A stretch of 64,000 bases of DNA from Gemmatimonadota bacterium (GCA_022822325.1 JAJEBW010000005.1:1-64000); one strand, 5' to 3'; positions 49,680 to 58,753 are shown, counted from the first letter of the stretch. Numbers and translations: made by a program. The notes: generated by a model not told the origin, from the sequence alone.

Positions 49680-51595
49680 TGTCCCGCCTTCCCGCGGCCT
49701 CCGCCAGCCTGATCCTCGGCACCGCCGGCCACATCGATCATGGCAAGACCTCGTTGGTGCGCGCGCTGACCGGGGTCGACACGGACCGCCTTCGCGAAGA
49801 GAAGGCCCGCGGAATCACCATCGAACTGGGGTTCGCCCCCTGGAGGCCCGCCGCCGACTGCGCCTTCGGGATCGTCGATGTGCCCGGCCACGAGGGGTTC
49901 GTGCGAACGATGGTCGCGGGCGCCACCGGGATGGATGTCGTTCTGCTCGTGGTTGCGGCCGACGAGGGGGTGATGCCGCAGACGCGGGAACACCTGGCGA
50001 TCGTGCGGCTCCTGGGGGTGAGGGCGATGGTGGTGGCGGTGACGAAGGCCGACCTCGTGGACGACCCGGAGTGGCTCGAGCTGGTCGTCGAGGATGTCCA
50101 GGGTCTCCTGGAGGGGACGCCGTACGGCGATGCGCCCGTCCTCCCGGCCTCGATCCACGACCCCGGCAGCCTCGCCGATCTTGCGGCCGCGCTGGTTCGG
50201 TGCGGCGCCCGCGCCCGCGCGCGACAGTCCGACGATCTCTTTCGGCTCCCGGTGGATCGCGTCTTCGCGGTGGAGGGCGCCGGGACCGTCGTCACCGGGA
50301 CGCTCTGGTCGGGGTCGGTCGCGCGCGGCGGCACGGTCCGGATCCTGCCGGGGGGTGGGGAGGCGCGGGTGCGCCGGGTCGAGCTTCATGGCCAGGCGGC
50401 GGCGGAGGCGCGCGCGGGACAGCGGACGGCGCTGGCGCTGACCGGCGCGGTGGTGCGGCGGGGACGGATCGCGCGCGGCGATGTGCTCGTCGCCGATCCG
50501 GCCTGGACTCCATCGATGATGCTCACCGTCGAGATCGCCGCCCTGGACGGGACCGGTTGGCGACTGGAGGAGGGCCAGCGGGTGCGCGTTCACCTGGGCA
50601 CGGTCGAGGTCATGGCGAGGCTGGCGCTCTTCGGCGCCGAAGAAGTGGCGCCGGGCGAGAGGGCGCGGGGACAGTTGCGGCTGGAGGGGCCGGTCGTGGC
50701 CCGCTGCGGCGACCGCTTCGTCATCCGGTCCTGGTCCCCCATGACGACGATCGCCGGGGGCGTGGTGCTGGAGCCCTCGCCGCGCAAGCGCAAGAGAGTT
50801 TCGGCGACCGAGCTGGATGCGCTGAAGGCGCTGGCGCGGGGCGGCGAAGATGCGGTGGGCGGAGCGGTGGCGCTGGCGGGGTGGGAGGGGCTGCAGCGGG
50901 GGGAGGCGGGGGTGCGCGCGGGCTGGACCGGTACGACGGCCGCCCTTCCGGCCACCCTCCCCTTCATTGCCGGCCACCTCTTCGACCCGGCGATCGTTGC
51001 CCGGGCCGAGGCGCGCATCCTGGCCGCGGTGGACCGCCATCACCGGACTCGCCCGCTCGACGCCGGGGCGCCGCTGGCCGCGCTGCGCAGCTCCCTTCCC
51101 GCGCAGGCGCGCCCGGGGCTGGCCGACGGGGTCGTGGCCGGGCTGGCGGAGCGGGGCCGTCTGGTGGTCGAGGGCAAGGCCGCGCGTCTTCCCGGCTTCG
51201 AGGCCGCGCTCTCGCCGGTGGAAGAGAGGGTGGCGGTCGGCATCGAGGCGATCCTGGCGCGGGCCGGGTTGCAGGGGCCGTCGACCGACGAGCTGGCGGC
51301 CGGGGCGGAGGCGTCCCGCGAGACGGTGCTGGCAGTGCTGGACTTCCTTGCCCGCCGCGGCCGGATCCGGTTGTTGGGGGACGCCTTCTGGGTCGCGGCC
51401 ACCGAGCTCGAGGGGGCGGCCGCGCGGGTGGCGGCGGGGCTGGGGGGGCGGGAAGGACTGGGTCCGGCCGACTTCCGCGAGGTCCTGCCGCTCACTCGCA
51501 AACATCTGATCCCCCTCCTTGCCCACCTCGATGGACTGGGCGTCACCGAACGCACCGCCGAGGGTCGCAGCGTCGCCGCCGGTCCCCCGCGCTGA
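49679..51595 (+). CDS. selB: Selenocysteine-specific translation elongation factor SelB
   Basis: [65 protein letters not shown]-terminal winged-helix region ending [24 protein letters not shown]. Confidence 0.96.
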   Translation: MSRLPAASASLILGTAGHIDHGKTSLVRALTGVDTDRLREEKARGITIELGFAPWRPAADCAFGIVDVPGHEGFVRTMVAGATGMDVVLLVVAADEGVMPQTREHLAIVRLLGVRAMVVAVTKADLVDDPEWLELVVEDVQGLLEGTPYGDAPVLPASIHDPGSLADLAAALVRCGARARARQSDDLFRLPVDRVFAVEGAGTVVTGTLWSGSVARGGTVRILPGGGEARVRRVELHGQAAAEARAGQRTALALTGAVVRRGRIARGDVLVADPAWTPSMMLTVEIAALDGTGWRLEEGQRVRVHLGTVEVMARLALFGAEEVAPGERARGQLRLEGPVVARCGDRFVIRSWSPMTTIAGGVVLEPSPRKRKRVSATELDALKALARGGEDAVGGAVALAGWEGLQRGEAGVRAGWTGTTAALPATLPFIAGHLFDPAIVARAEARILAAVDRHHRTRPLDAGAPLAALRSSLPAQARPGLADGVVAGLAERGRLVVEGKAARLPGFEAALSPVEERVAVGIEAILARAGLQGPSTDELAAGAEASRETVLAVLDFLARRGRIRLLGDAFWVAATELEGAAARVAAGLGGREGLGPADFREVLPLTRKHLIPLLAHLDGLGVTERTAEGRSVAAGPPR

Positions 51596-51859
51596 CCTTC
51601 TCGCCATTGCCGGCCGCGCTCCCGCATCCCTTCGGCGCCGGCGCTTCCGGTCCGCTCCGCAACGGTGCAGCGGCGCCCCATGCAACTCCCGGGCGGGTCC
51701 GGGTGTCCTATGGAACGAAGTCGGCGGCGTCCGCTCGGCCCCTGCGGCATTCGGCTTGACTTCCGCCGCCCTCCGCCGGTATTGTGAGGGCGAACGCGCG
51801 GTCGATCCCTGCCGGAGCCTCCGCGGATCCCGCCACGAGCCACCACAGCCTGGAGGGAC

Positions 51860-52336
51860 ATTCGTACCATCGCTACCGAACGGCACGCGAGACGGGCGGC
51901 GCTTCGCCCGTTCATCCTGCTCGCCGCCGCGTTGTTCGCTCTGACCGCTCCGGGGAAGGCCCAGGAACCGCCTCCCGGCAGCGAGGAGCAGGCCGCCGGT
52001 TTCCGGCTTGAGCAGAACTACCCCAACCCCTTCAATCCCGAGACGCGCATCCCCTTCGAGTTGACCGATGCGCTCTTCGAGGACGGCGAAGCGGTGACGG
52101 TGTCGATTCGCATCTTCAACATCCTGCAGCAGTTCGTCGCCGCGCCGGTTGCGCTGGGCTACGGAGGCGGCGAAGGCCTGCGGATGCTGCAGTTGGAATA
52201 CACCGCGCCGGGCCGCTACGAAGCCTGGTGGGACGGGCGCGACCGCAATGGCAACCAGGTCGCGTCGGGGGTGTACTTTGTCCAGATGGTGGTGAACGAC
52301 CAGGCCGTGATGCGCAAGATGTTCGTCACCAAATAG
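51860..52336 (+). CDS. Secreted stand-alone FlgD-Ig/T9SS type A sorting-domain-like protein (possible ATT start)
   Basis: IRTIATERHARRAALRPFILLAAALFALTAPGKAQ + NYPNPFNPETRIPFEL...YEAWWDGRDRNGNQVASGVYFVQMVVNDQAVMRKMFVTK. No ATG/GTG/TTG upstream of the signal peptide before the stop at 51785. Confidence 0.7.
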   Translation: MRTIATERHARRAALRPFILLAAALFALTAPGKAQEPPPGSEEQAAGFRLEQNYPNPFNPETRIPFELTDALFEDGEAVTVSIRIFNILQQFVAAPVALGYGGGEGLRMLQLEYTAPGRYEAWWDGRDRNGNQVASGVYFVQMVVNDQAVMRKMFVTK

Positions 52337-52414
52337 GTCGATTCCTCGCGCCGCTTCCCGCGCCACCCTCGCGCGCGACCGAAGCGAACGGTCAGGACGC
52401 GCGGTCCCCGCCGC

Positions 52415-52867
52415 TCACATTCCCCGCGCCTCCAGGAGGGTGAGGAATTCCTCCGCGGTGTTCAAACCCTCCAGCCGTTTCCGGGTCGCGGGATCGCGCA
52501 CGAAACGGGCCACCGTGCCGAGGACCGGCAGGTACTGGCCCGACACTTCGTCCGGCGGCGCGACAATCAGGAAGAAGTGGGAGACCGGCAGTTGGTCGGT
52601 GGCGCCGAACTCGATTCCCCCGGGCCGGCGTCCGTAGGCGAGTTGCAGCCGCCTCACCGCGAGCGAGCGACAGTGGGGGACCGCGATTCCGCGTCCGATG
52701 CCGGTGGATCCGAGCGCTTCCCGCCGCCTGAGGGCGCGCAAAAGGGATGCCCGGTCGCGTTCATCGAGGTGGAAGAGCCCCACCAGCGCACCGAGGATCT
52801 CGTCCCGGGAATCGCCGGCCAGATCCAGGTGGACCCGCCTGGCGCTGAGAAAGTTCCGGAGCAGCAT
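52415..52867 (-). CDS. ptsN: PTS EIIA-Ntr-like protein
   Basis: REALGSTGIGRGIAVPHCRSLAVRRLQLAYGR..., FFLIVAPPDEVSGQYLPVLGTVARFVRD. Confidence 0.92.
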   Translation of the reverse strand: MLLRNFLSARRVHLDLAGDSRDEILGALVGLFHLDERDRASLLRALRRREALGSTGIGRGIAVPHCRSLAVRRLQLAYGRRPGGIEFGATDQLPVSHFFLIVAPPDEVSGQYLPVLGTVARFVRDPATRKRLEGLNTAEEFLTLLEARGM

Positions 52868-53040
52868 CCGCCGAAGGTACGCGCCGCCGCGCCGGTTGAA
52901 AAGTCCGGGCGGAAGGGGCGCTGCCCGGGCCGAAGTGGGAACGTTCCCCCGGCAGAGCGGAAGACGTCCCCTTCCGGAAGCTGTTCGGCCGACGCCCGAA
53001 AGTCCGCTGGCAGCGCCCCCGCGGGATGTTAGGTTGAGGA

Positions 53041-54168
53041 ATGAAACGCCTTCCCATTCCCGTCCCGGGCGACCCCGCCACCCCCCTCCTCCTGGCCCCC
53101 CAGGCGGGCGTCTCCGAGTCCCCCTTCCGGAGGCTCTGCCGCCACTTCGGCGCCGATGTCGTGCTCACCGAATTCGTGAGCGCCGAGGGAATCGTCAGGG
53201 GAAATCCGCGCACCCCGCGCTATCTTCGCTTCGACGACGAGGAGCGGCCGATCGGCGTCCAGATCTTCGGGGCCGACCCGGTTGCCATGAACGAGGCGGC
53301 GGCGTTGGTGACCGAGAGCTACGCGCCCGATTTCATCGACATCAACTTCGGCTGTCCGGTCAAGAAGGTCGTGAAGCGCAATGGAGGATCGGGTTGCCTG
53401 CGCGATCTGGGGCTGGTGGGGCGAATCGTCGAGGCGGTCGTGCGCGCAACCCCTCTTCCGGTCACCGCCAAGATCCGCTCCGGCTTCGACGAGGCGACGC
53501 GCGATCCGGTCGCGATCGGAGAGGTCTGCGAGACTTCCGGCGCCCGGATGGTGACGCTGCATCCCCGCACCCGCGCCGACATGTACGGGGGGCACGCGCG
53601 GTGGGAGGAGATCGCCGCGCTGGTGGCGGCGCTCCGCATTCCGGTGATCGGAAACGGCGATGTGCGGTCGGGGGAAGACACCCTGCGGATGAAGCGCGAG
53701 ACCGGCTGCGCGGCGGTGATGATCGCGCGCGGATCGCATGGGGCGCCCTGGCTCTTCCTCCAGTCGCGGGCCGCGCTGAATGGCGACGGCCCGGTCCCGG
53801 AGCCGGACTTGCGGACGCGGTTCGCGATCTGTCTGGCGCATGCGCTGAGCGCGGTGGCCTGGGAGAGAGACCGGCGAAAGGGAGCGCGCGACTTCCGCAA
53901 GCATCTGGGATGGTACACTCGCGGGGTCCCCGAGGGGCGGGCGCTGCGCCAGCGGCTCTTTCGGGTGGAGGAGCTGGAGGAGGTGGAAACGGTCCTGGGA
54001 GAATACCTGGCGGATCGAGCGGAGGGGTTGCGTTCGGTCGCGGCCGCGTTATCATTACCGTCGCCCTGGGGGCGAAACGGCTTCGACGTGTCTGGCAATC
54101 TCGAGGCTGCGTGCCGAGGTCCGGGGGCCTCGCAAAAACTCCGGAAAAACCACAAATGCCAACACTGA
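53041..54168 (+). CDS. dusB: tRNA-dihydrouridine synthase (DusB-like)
   Basis: LAPQAGVSESPFRRLCRHFGADVVLTEFVSAEG, DINFGCPVKKVVKRNGGSGCL, TLHPRTRADMYGGHARWEEIA, GNGDVRSGEDTLRM. Confidence 0.94.
   Translation: MKRLPIPVPGDPATPLLLAPQAGVSESPFRRLCRHFGADVVLTEFVSAEGIVRGNPRTPRYLRFDDEERPIGVQIFGADPVAMNEAAALVTESYAPDFIDINFGCPVKKVVKRNGGSGCLRDLGLVGRIVEAVVRATPLPVTAKIRSGFDEATRDPVAIGEVCETSGARMVTLHPRTRADMYGGHARWEEIAALVAALRIPVIGNGDVRSGEDTLRMKRETGCAAVMIARGSHGAPWLFLQSRAALNGDGPVPEPDLRTRFAICLAHALSAVAWERDRRKGARDFRKHLGWYTRGVPEGRALRQRLFRVEELEEVETVLGEYLADRAEGLRSVAAALSLPSPWGRNGFDVSGNLEAACRGPGASQKLRKNHKCQH
54028..54055 (+). promoter_or_regulatory. Candidate sigma70-type promoter for ssrA inside dusB
   Basis: TTGCGT, 16 nt, TATCAT; rare AT-rich patch ending 12 nt before the mature tmRNA 5' end. 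Confidence 0.5.
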
Positions 54169-54422
54169 CTTGGCCCTGGCTGCCTAACCAATAGGCAACC
54201 CGCTTTCCGGTCAGCCCGCCCGAGGCGGGTCGCGAAGGCGTCGACGAGTCGGGCTGGTTCTCAGGTCCACGCCGCCGGACCGGAGGACGAGAACAGCGGC
54301 GGCTAGCCCGGGCGAGGGTTCGTTCGCCGCCCCTTCCCGAGGCGAACCCCAGCGGTGATCTACGCACGTAGACGTCTTTGGTGACCCTTTCGCGGACGCG
54401 GGTTCGACTCCCGCCGCCTCCA
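54068..54422 (+). ncRNA. ssrA: tmRNA; encoded tag ANTDLALAA* at 54158-54187; CCA not encoded
   Basis: 5' GGGGGCGAAACGGCTTCGACG pairs with 3' CGCCTCC-A; T-arm GCGGG-TTCGACT-CCCGC; resume ORF GCC AAC ACT GAC TTG GCC CTG GCT GCC TAA. Confidence 0.96.
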
Positions 54423-54490
54423 CTTGGAACCATGCGACCGGTTGCCGCCGATCCGGCCGCCAGGAGATCTCGCCGAGTGAACCGAAACCA

Positions 54491-55012
54491 GTGAACCGCA
54501 AACTGACGATTCCGGGCGCTCTCCTCTTCCTGATCCTGGTGGCCGACATCGCGACCAAGCGATGGGCGCTCCAGGCGCTTGCAGGAAATCCCCGGCCGGA
54601 CTTTCTGGGTGGCCACGTGCCCCTCACCCTGGCCTTCAACCGGGGGGCCGCCTTCGGAATCTCGATCGGCGACGACCCCCGCTGGTTCTTCATCCCGGTC
54701 GCCTTCCTGGCGCTGGGGCTGATGTGCGTCCTCCTGGTCCGCGCGGAACGGCAGGACAATCTCCGCATCGTGGCGCTTTCGCTGGTGATCGCGGGCGCAA
54801 TCGGCAACCTGGTCGACCGCATCCGCTGGGACCGGGGGGTGGTGGACTTCATCGGCCCGATCGACCTCGGCTTCTACCACTGGCCGATCTTCAATGTGGC
54901 CGACATGGCGATCTCCTGCGGCGCGGTCCTCCTGGCGATCTCCTTCTGGAACGAAGACCGCCGCCTGACCCGCGAGCGACGGGCGGAGGCCGCGGCTGCG
55001 GGAGACGGTTAA
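54491..55012 (+). CDS. lspA: Lipoprotein signal peptidase II, GTG start
   Basis: LVADIATKRWALQAL, AFNRGAAFGI, GAIGNLVDRIRWDRGVVDFI, FNVADMAISCGAVLL. Confidence 0.96.
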   Translation: MNRKLTIPGALLFLILVADIATKRWALQALAGNPRPDFLGGHVPLTLAFNRGAAFGISIGDDPRWFFIPVAFLALGLMCVLLVRAERQDNLRIVALSLVIAGAIGNLVDRIRWDRGVVDFIGPIDLGFYHWPIFNVADMAISCGAVLLAISFWNEDRRLTRERRAEAAAAGDG

Positions 55013-55042
55013 CCGGAATTTCGCCGGCCGGAATTTCGCCAG
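55013..55042 (+). repeat. 15-bp micro-tandem repeat x2
   Basis: ccggaatttcgccgg / ccggaatttcgccag immediately after the lspA stop. Confidence 0.9.
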
Positions 55043-55113
55043 CCGACGCCGATGCGCCTGCGGCCAGGAACTGACGGGACATTCCACCGCGGCGGGGCAG
55101 TTCGAGCGGGCGG

Positions 55114-56340
55114 CTACCCCTTCGGCACAAAGAGGAGCGACTCGATCCGGCGGCGGCGATTCACCTCCAGGATTCGGAACTCGCCCGCCTCGGTTCGCAC
55201 CGAATCCCCCGTTCGGCCGATCCGGTCCAGCTCGCCCAGGACGTAGCCCGCGATCGTGTCGAACTCCTCCCCCAGCTCGATCCCGAGCCGCTGTTCGACG
55301 TCGCGCACCGGCGTCCCCCCGCGAACGACGACGCTGCCGTCGCCCACCTCGCGGAACTCGCGCGGGTTCGTCTCGTGCTCCTCCTCGAAGGTTCCGACGA
55401 TCTCCTCGATCAGGTCCTCCAGGGTGACCAGCCCCGCCGTTCCTCCGAACTCGTCCAATACGATCGTCATCCTGCTCCGTTGCGCGCGCATCTCGCGGAT
55501 CAGATCCTCGACCGGCTTCGTCGCCGGCGCGAACTGGGCCGGACGGGTAATGCCCGCGATCGTCGCGGCCCCGTCCCTCGCCGCGCGCCACAGATCCCGC
55601 GCCACCACGATCCCGGCGATGCGGTCCAGATTGCCCTCGAAGACCGGCAGCCGCAGCTTCCCGCGGTCGAGCATCAGATCCATCGCCTCCTCCACCCCGC
55701 ACCCCGCCGCCGCCGCCACAATGTCGATTCGGGGCGTCATGATCTCGCTCACGGCAATGTCGTCGAGCTGCATCACATTGGACATGACCTTGAACTCGTC
55801 CTCGTCGAGCGTCCCCTCGCGCCGCCCCAGCTCGGCCAGCGCCTCGATCTCGGCCCGGCTGATCTTCTCGCGCCCATCGCCTCGCGACTTGGCCCAGCGA
55901 CTGAGGTAGCCCAGGGGAATCAGCGCCGGCTTCATCCCGATCACCATCACCTGCAGGACAAAGGCCGAGGGCCGCGCCAGGGCGTTGCAGAAGGTGGCGC
56001 CCAGCGTCTTGGGAATGATCTCGGAGAAGACGAGCACGGCGAAGGTGAGCGCCCCGGCGAAGATCCCCACCGCCAGTCCCCCGCCGAAGACCCGCTCGGC
56101 CATGGCGCCCCCCACGGTGGCTCCGATCGTGTGCGCAATCGTGTTCAGGGTGAGGATGGCCGCGATCGGTTCGTCGATCCGTTCCTTCATGCGCGCGAGG
56201 ATCCGGCCTGCGCGGTCGCCGCGGCCCTGCATGACCGCCACATAGGAATGGCTGACCGAGAGCAGGACGGCCTCCAGCACCGAGCAGAGGAAGGAGATCG
56301 CGAGGCTGATCCCGACGACGGCGAGGAGTTGAGCGAGCAA
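55114..56340 (-). CDS. CNNM/CorC-HlyC family transporter (DUF21, CBS pair, CorC_HlyC)
   Basis: SEIIPKTLGATFCNALARP, VSEIMTPRIDIVA, MTIVLDEFGGTAGLVTLEDLIEEIVGTFEEEHE. Confidence 0.94.
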   Translation of the reverse strand: MLAQLLAVVGISLAISFLCSVLEAVLLSVSHSYVAVMQGRGDRAGRILARMKERIDEPIAAILTLNTIAHTIGATVGGAMAERVFGGGLAVGIFAGALTFAVLVFSEIIPKTLGATFCNALARPSAFVLQVMVIGMKPALIPLGYLSRWAKSRGDGREKISRAEIEALAELGRREGTLDEDEFKVMSNVMQLDDIAVSEIMTPRIDIVAAAAGCGVEEAMDLMLDRGKLRLPVFEGNLDRIAGIVVARDLWRAARDGAATIAGITRPAQFAPATKPVEDLIREMRAQRSRMTIVLDEFGGTAGLVTLEDLIEEIVGTFEEEHETNPREFREVGDGSVVVRGGTPVRDVEQRLGIELGEEFDTIAGYVLGELDRIGRTGDSVRTEAGEFRILEVNRRRRIESLLFVPKG

Positions 56341-56346
56341 GTCTCC

Positions 56347-56970
56347 CTATCCGGTTCGCACGGTCACGTTGTCTTCGTCCCAGGTGAAGTACCAGCTGCG
56401 CTCCCGTCCGCTGCGGGTTCTGAGATGGAGAAGGTTGCGCTGGTCCTCGAACATGTTGAAGAGCAGCCGGTTGCGCACCCGGATCCGGTCCGTGGCGGGA
56501 TCGAGCGGGTATTCGAGGGTGTACCACCACATGACCTCGTCGGGCCGCCGCGCACCCTCCACGCCGCGCGCCACCACACTTCCGCGCAGAACCCGGTCCT
56601 CCGCTTGAAGCGTCAACGCCTCGATGGTCAACATCTCATTGATATACCGCTCGACCGTCGCTTCGACCTCCGCGCTCGCCTCCAGCCGGAACTCCATGTC
56701 GGAGGTGTGCTCCATCAGGGCGAACTGAAGATCGTCCCAGAAGAAGCGAATGCGAATTTCGAGCGACCCCTCGCCCACCACCGCGTCGGCAACCGAGACG
56801 CGGAAGGGATGGGACGGACCCGTCGCGGCGAGCGCCGGAAGCAGCGCCAGGAGGAGGAGCGGCAGCCAGCGTCGGCCCTTCGCGCCCGAGTCCGCGGCCC
56901 CACGCGACCCCCACCGCTTTGCGCCCGAATTTGCCTTCCGGGGAGTCCTCACGACCCAATTTCGATACAT
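56347..56970 (-). CDS. DUF6702-like secreted protein
   Basis: SHPFRVSVADAVVGEGSLEIRIRFFWDDLQFAL...WYTLEYPLDPATDRIRVRNRLLFNMFEDQRNLLHL. Confidence 0.75.
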   Translation of the reverse strand: MYRNWVVRTPRKANSGAKRWGSRGAADSGAKGRRWLPLLLLALLPALAATGPSHPFRVSVADAVVGEGSLEIRIRFFWDDLQFALMEHTSDMEFRLEASAEVEATVERYINEMLTIEALTLQAEDRVLRGSVVARGVEGARRPDEVMWWYTLEYPLDPATDRIRVRNRLLFNMFEDQRNLLHLRTRSGRERSWYFTWDEDNVTVRTG

Positions 56971-57005
56971 TCCAAAGCCCTCGCACCTTCCAGACCCCGG
57001 TTGCC

Positions 57006-57050
57006 GCATGATCCTTCTTCGCATGACCCCTCTTCGCACCACATCAATTC
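57006..57050 (+). repeat. 15-bp micro-tandem repeat, about 3 units
   Basis: gcatgatccttcttc / gcatgacccctcttc / gcaccacatcaattc. Confidence 0.75.
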
Positions 57051-57194
57051 GCAACGCTTCAAATTGGCAGTCTCCGGTCCGTGCCAGCAACCCCGGAAGC
57101 TCCCTGCGCATCCCTCGTGCCGCCGACCGGTGGACGATCCCGCTCGGCGTTTGGCCACGGACGGCCAGGACAGCCCCCGGTTCTCGCGGCGCCT

Positions 57195-57250
57195 GCTCGC
57201 GCAACCGGACCGGGCCGCAAGATCGCGGTCGCTCAACGACTTGCCGCGCC
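57195..57250 (-). repeat. Dispersed repeat family 2, copy 2
   Basis: Plus strand GCTCGCGCAACCGGACCGGGCCGCAAGATCGCGGTCGCTCAACGACTTGCCGCGCC; reverse complement aligns to 47716-47771. Confidence 0.75.
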
Positions 57251-57292
57251 GCGCCCGCCGCCGCCCCGGTTCCGGCCCCGCTCCACCCGCCC

Positions 57293-57823
57293 ATGCTCTT
57301 CGCGCTGACCCTCCTCGCGCTGGCCCTCCCCGCGACGGTTCTGCAGGGGCAGGTGCGCGCGGGGGTTCAGGTTACCTACCAGTCCCAGCTCTTCGACGGC
57401 GCCTTTGGAGCGGGCGCGCGCGCCGAGGTCGATCTCGCCTTCCTGCGTCCCGGCCTGATCGTGGCCGGCACCTGGGATCGCTTTTTCCCCGACTGCGACG
57501 ACTGCCGCTTCACCGATCTCGGCGGCGAACTCCTCATGGCCCCGCAGGGACCGCTCTACCTGGGGCTGGGAGCGGGCCACCGCCAGTTCGAGGACGCCGA
57601 CGCCTCCGGGTCGCAATCCGGCGACGACGAGACCGTTTCCGACGAATGGAACTACTTCTTCGTCGCGGGAATCCGCCTCGCGGATCTTTCGATGCTTGTG
57701 CCCTTTCTCGAGTTCCGCCAGGAGTTCGGCTCCGATTCGCTCAATGAACAGATCTTCTCCCTCGGGGTGATGATCAGTCCGTCGGGCCGACGCAACGCAC
57801 CCCGTCCGCCCCCGTTCCCATAG
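57293..57823 (+). CDS. Outer-membrane beta-barrel-like protein
   Basis: Signal peptide MLFALTLLALALPATVLQGQ, alternating beta-strand pattern, C-terminal SLNEQIFSLGVMISPSG. Confidence 0.65.
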   Translation: MLFALTLLALALPATVLQGQVRAGVQVTYQSQLFDGAFGAGARAEVDLAFLRPGLIVAGTWDRFFPDCDDCRFTDLGGELLMAPQGPLYLGLGAGHRQFEDADASGSQSGDDETVSDEWNYFFVAGIRLADLSMLVPFLEFRQEFGSDSLNEQIFSLGVMISPSGRRNAPRPPPFP

Positions 57824-57845
57824 GGAATCCCCATTCCCCGCGGGA

Positions 57846-57965
57846 TTCAGCCTTCTCCGACCCCGATTCCCCTTGATTCCAGTTCCCCCGGTTCCGAGTT
57901 CTCCGGCCGCGCTGCCCCCGGCCGCACTCCCCCCAACCCCCATCCTCCCGAGCCCGGTTCCTTGA
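57846..57965 (+). repeat. Degenerate 15-bp periodic array (about 8 units) upstream of and into the mlaE start
   Basis: attccagttcccccg / gttccgagttctccg / gccgcgctgcccccg / gccgcactcccccca / acccccatcctcccg / agcccggttccttga in strict 15-nt register; weaker units upstream. Confidence 0.65.
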
Positions 57966-58753
57966 ATCCCCCACCGCTTTTCGCACGACCCGTCGGCGCC
58001 ATCGGTCGCTGGTGGACGCTCTGGGCGGAGCACGCGGGGCAGCTCGGACTCCTCGTCTGGCATACCCTCGCCGCGCTGGTGCGCCTCCGCCTGTCGGGGA
58101 GCGAGTTCGTGCGGCAGCTCTATCTGATGGGCGTGCAGAGCATTCCGATCGTGATCATGACCGCGATCCTCTCGGGGATCGTCACCTCGCAGCAGGGGGG
58201 CTACCAGATCACCACGACCGTGCCGCTCTACCTTCTGGGCAGCATCGTCACGACCAGCGTCGTGCTGGAGCTGGGTCCGGTGATGACGGCGGTGGTGCTG
58301 GTGGGGCGGGTGGGCGCGCGAATCACCGCCGAGCTTGGCACCATGGTGGTCTCCGAGCAGATCGACGCCTATCGCTCGCTGGGACGCGATCCGCTGATCA
58401 CCCTGGGAGCGCCCCGCATCCTGGCCGGCATCTTCGTCATGCCCCTCCTGGTCGGCATCGCCAATGTGGTGGGGGTCTTCGCGGGGATGGTGGCCGCGCA
58501 GATCAGCCTCGGCCTCGGCGTCGACAGCTTTCTCTACGGGGCGCGGGTCCTCTGGCACTCCTGGGATCTGGTCTATTCGCTCCTCAAGGCGATCGTCTTC
58601 GGCTTCGCCATCCCCCTGATCGCCATCCACATGGGGCTCCGCACGCAGGGGGGAGCCGAGGGAGTGGGACGCACCACCACCGCTTCGGTCATGTTCCAGA
58701 CGCTGACCGTCTTCATCCTCGACGCGGCCTTTCCGCCGCTCTTCCTCAACTGA
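57962..58753 (+). CDS. mlaE: MlaE/YrbE family lipid ABC transporter permease, TTG start
   Basis: GVQSIPIVIMTAILSGIVTSQQGGYQ, ELGPVMTAVVLVGRVGARITAELGTMVVSEQIDAYRSLGRDP. Confidence 0.94.
   Translation: MNPPPLFARPVGAIGRWWTLWAEHAGQLGLLVWHTLAALVRLRLSGSEFVRQLYLMGVQSIPIVIMTAILSGIVTSQQGGYQITTTVPLYLLGSIVTTSVVLELGPVMTAVVLVGRVGARITAELGTMVVSEQIDAYRSLGRDPLITLGAPRILAGIFVMPLLVGIANVVGVFAGMVAAQISLGLGVDSFLYGARVLWHSWDLVYSLLKAIVFGFAIPLIAIHMGLRTQGGAEGVGRTTTASVMFQTLTVFILDAAFPPLFLN

Noticed and set aside
51596-51860. tRNA-Sec next to selB
   Set aside because: The region was read for an extended acceptor/variable arm and a TCA anticodon loop; no convincing cloverleaf or T-arm (GGTTCRANNC) was seen.
57846-57965. 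Possible CRISPR array (also considered for the other tandem repeats)
   Set aside because: Units are 15-18 bp, directly adjacent with no unique spacers, and there are no cas genes.
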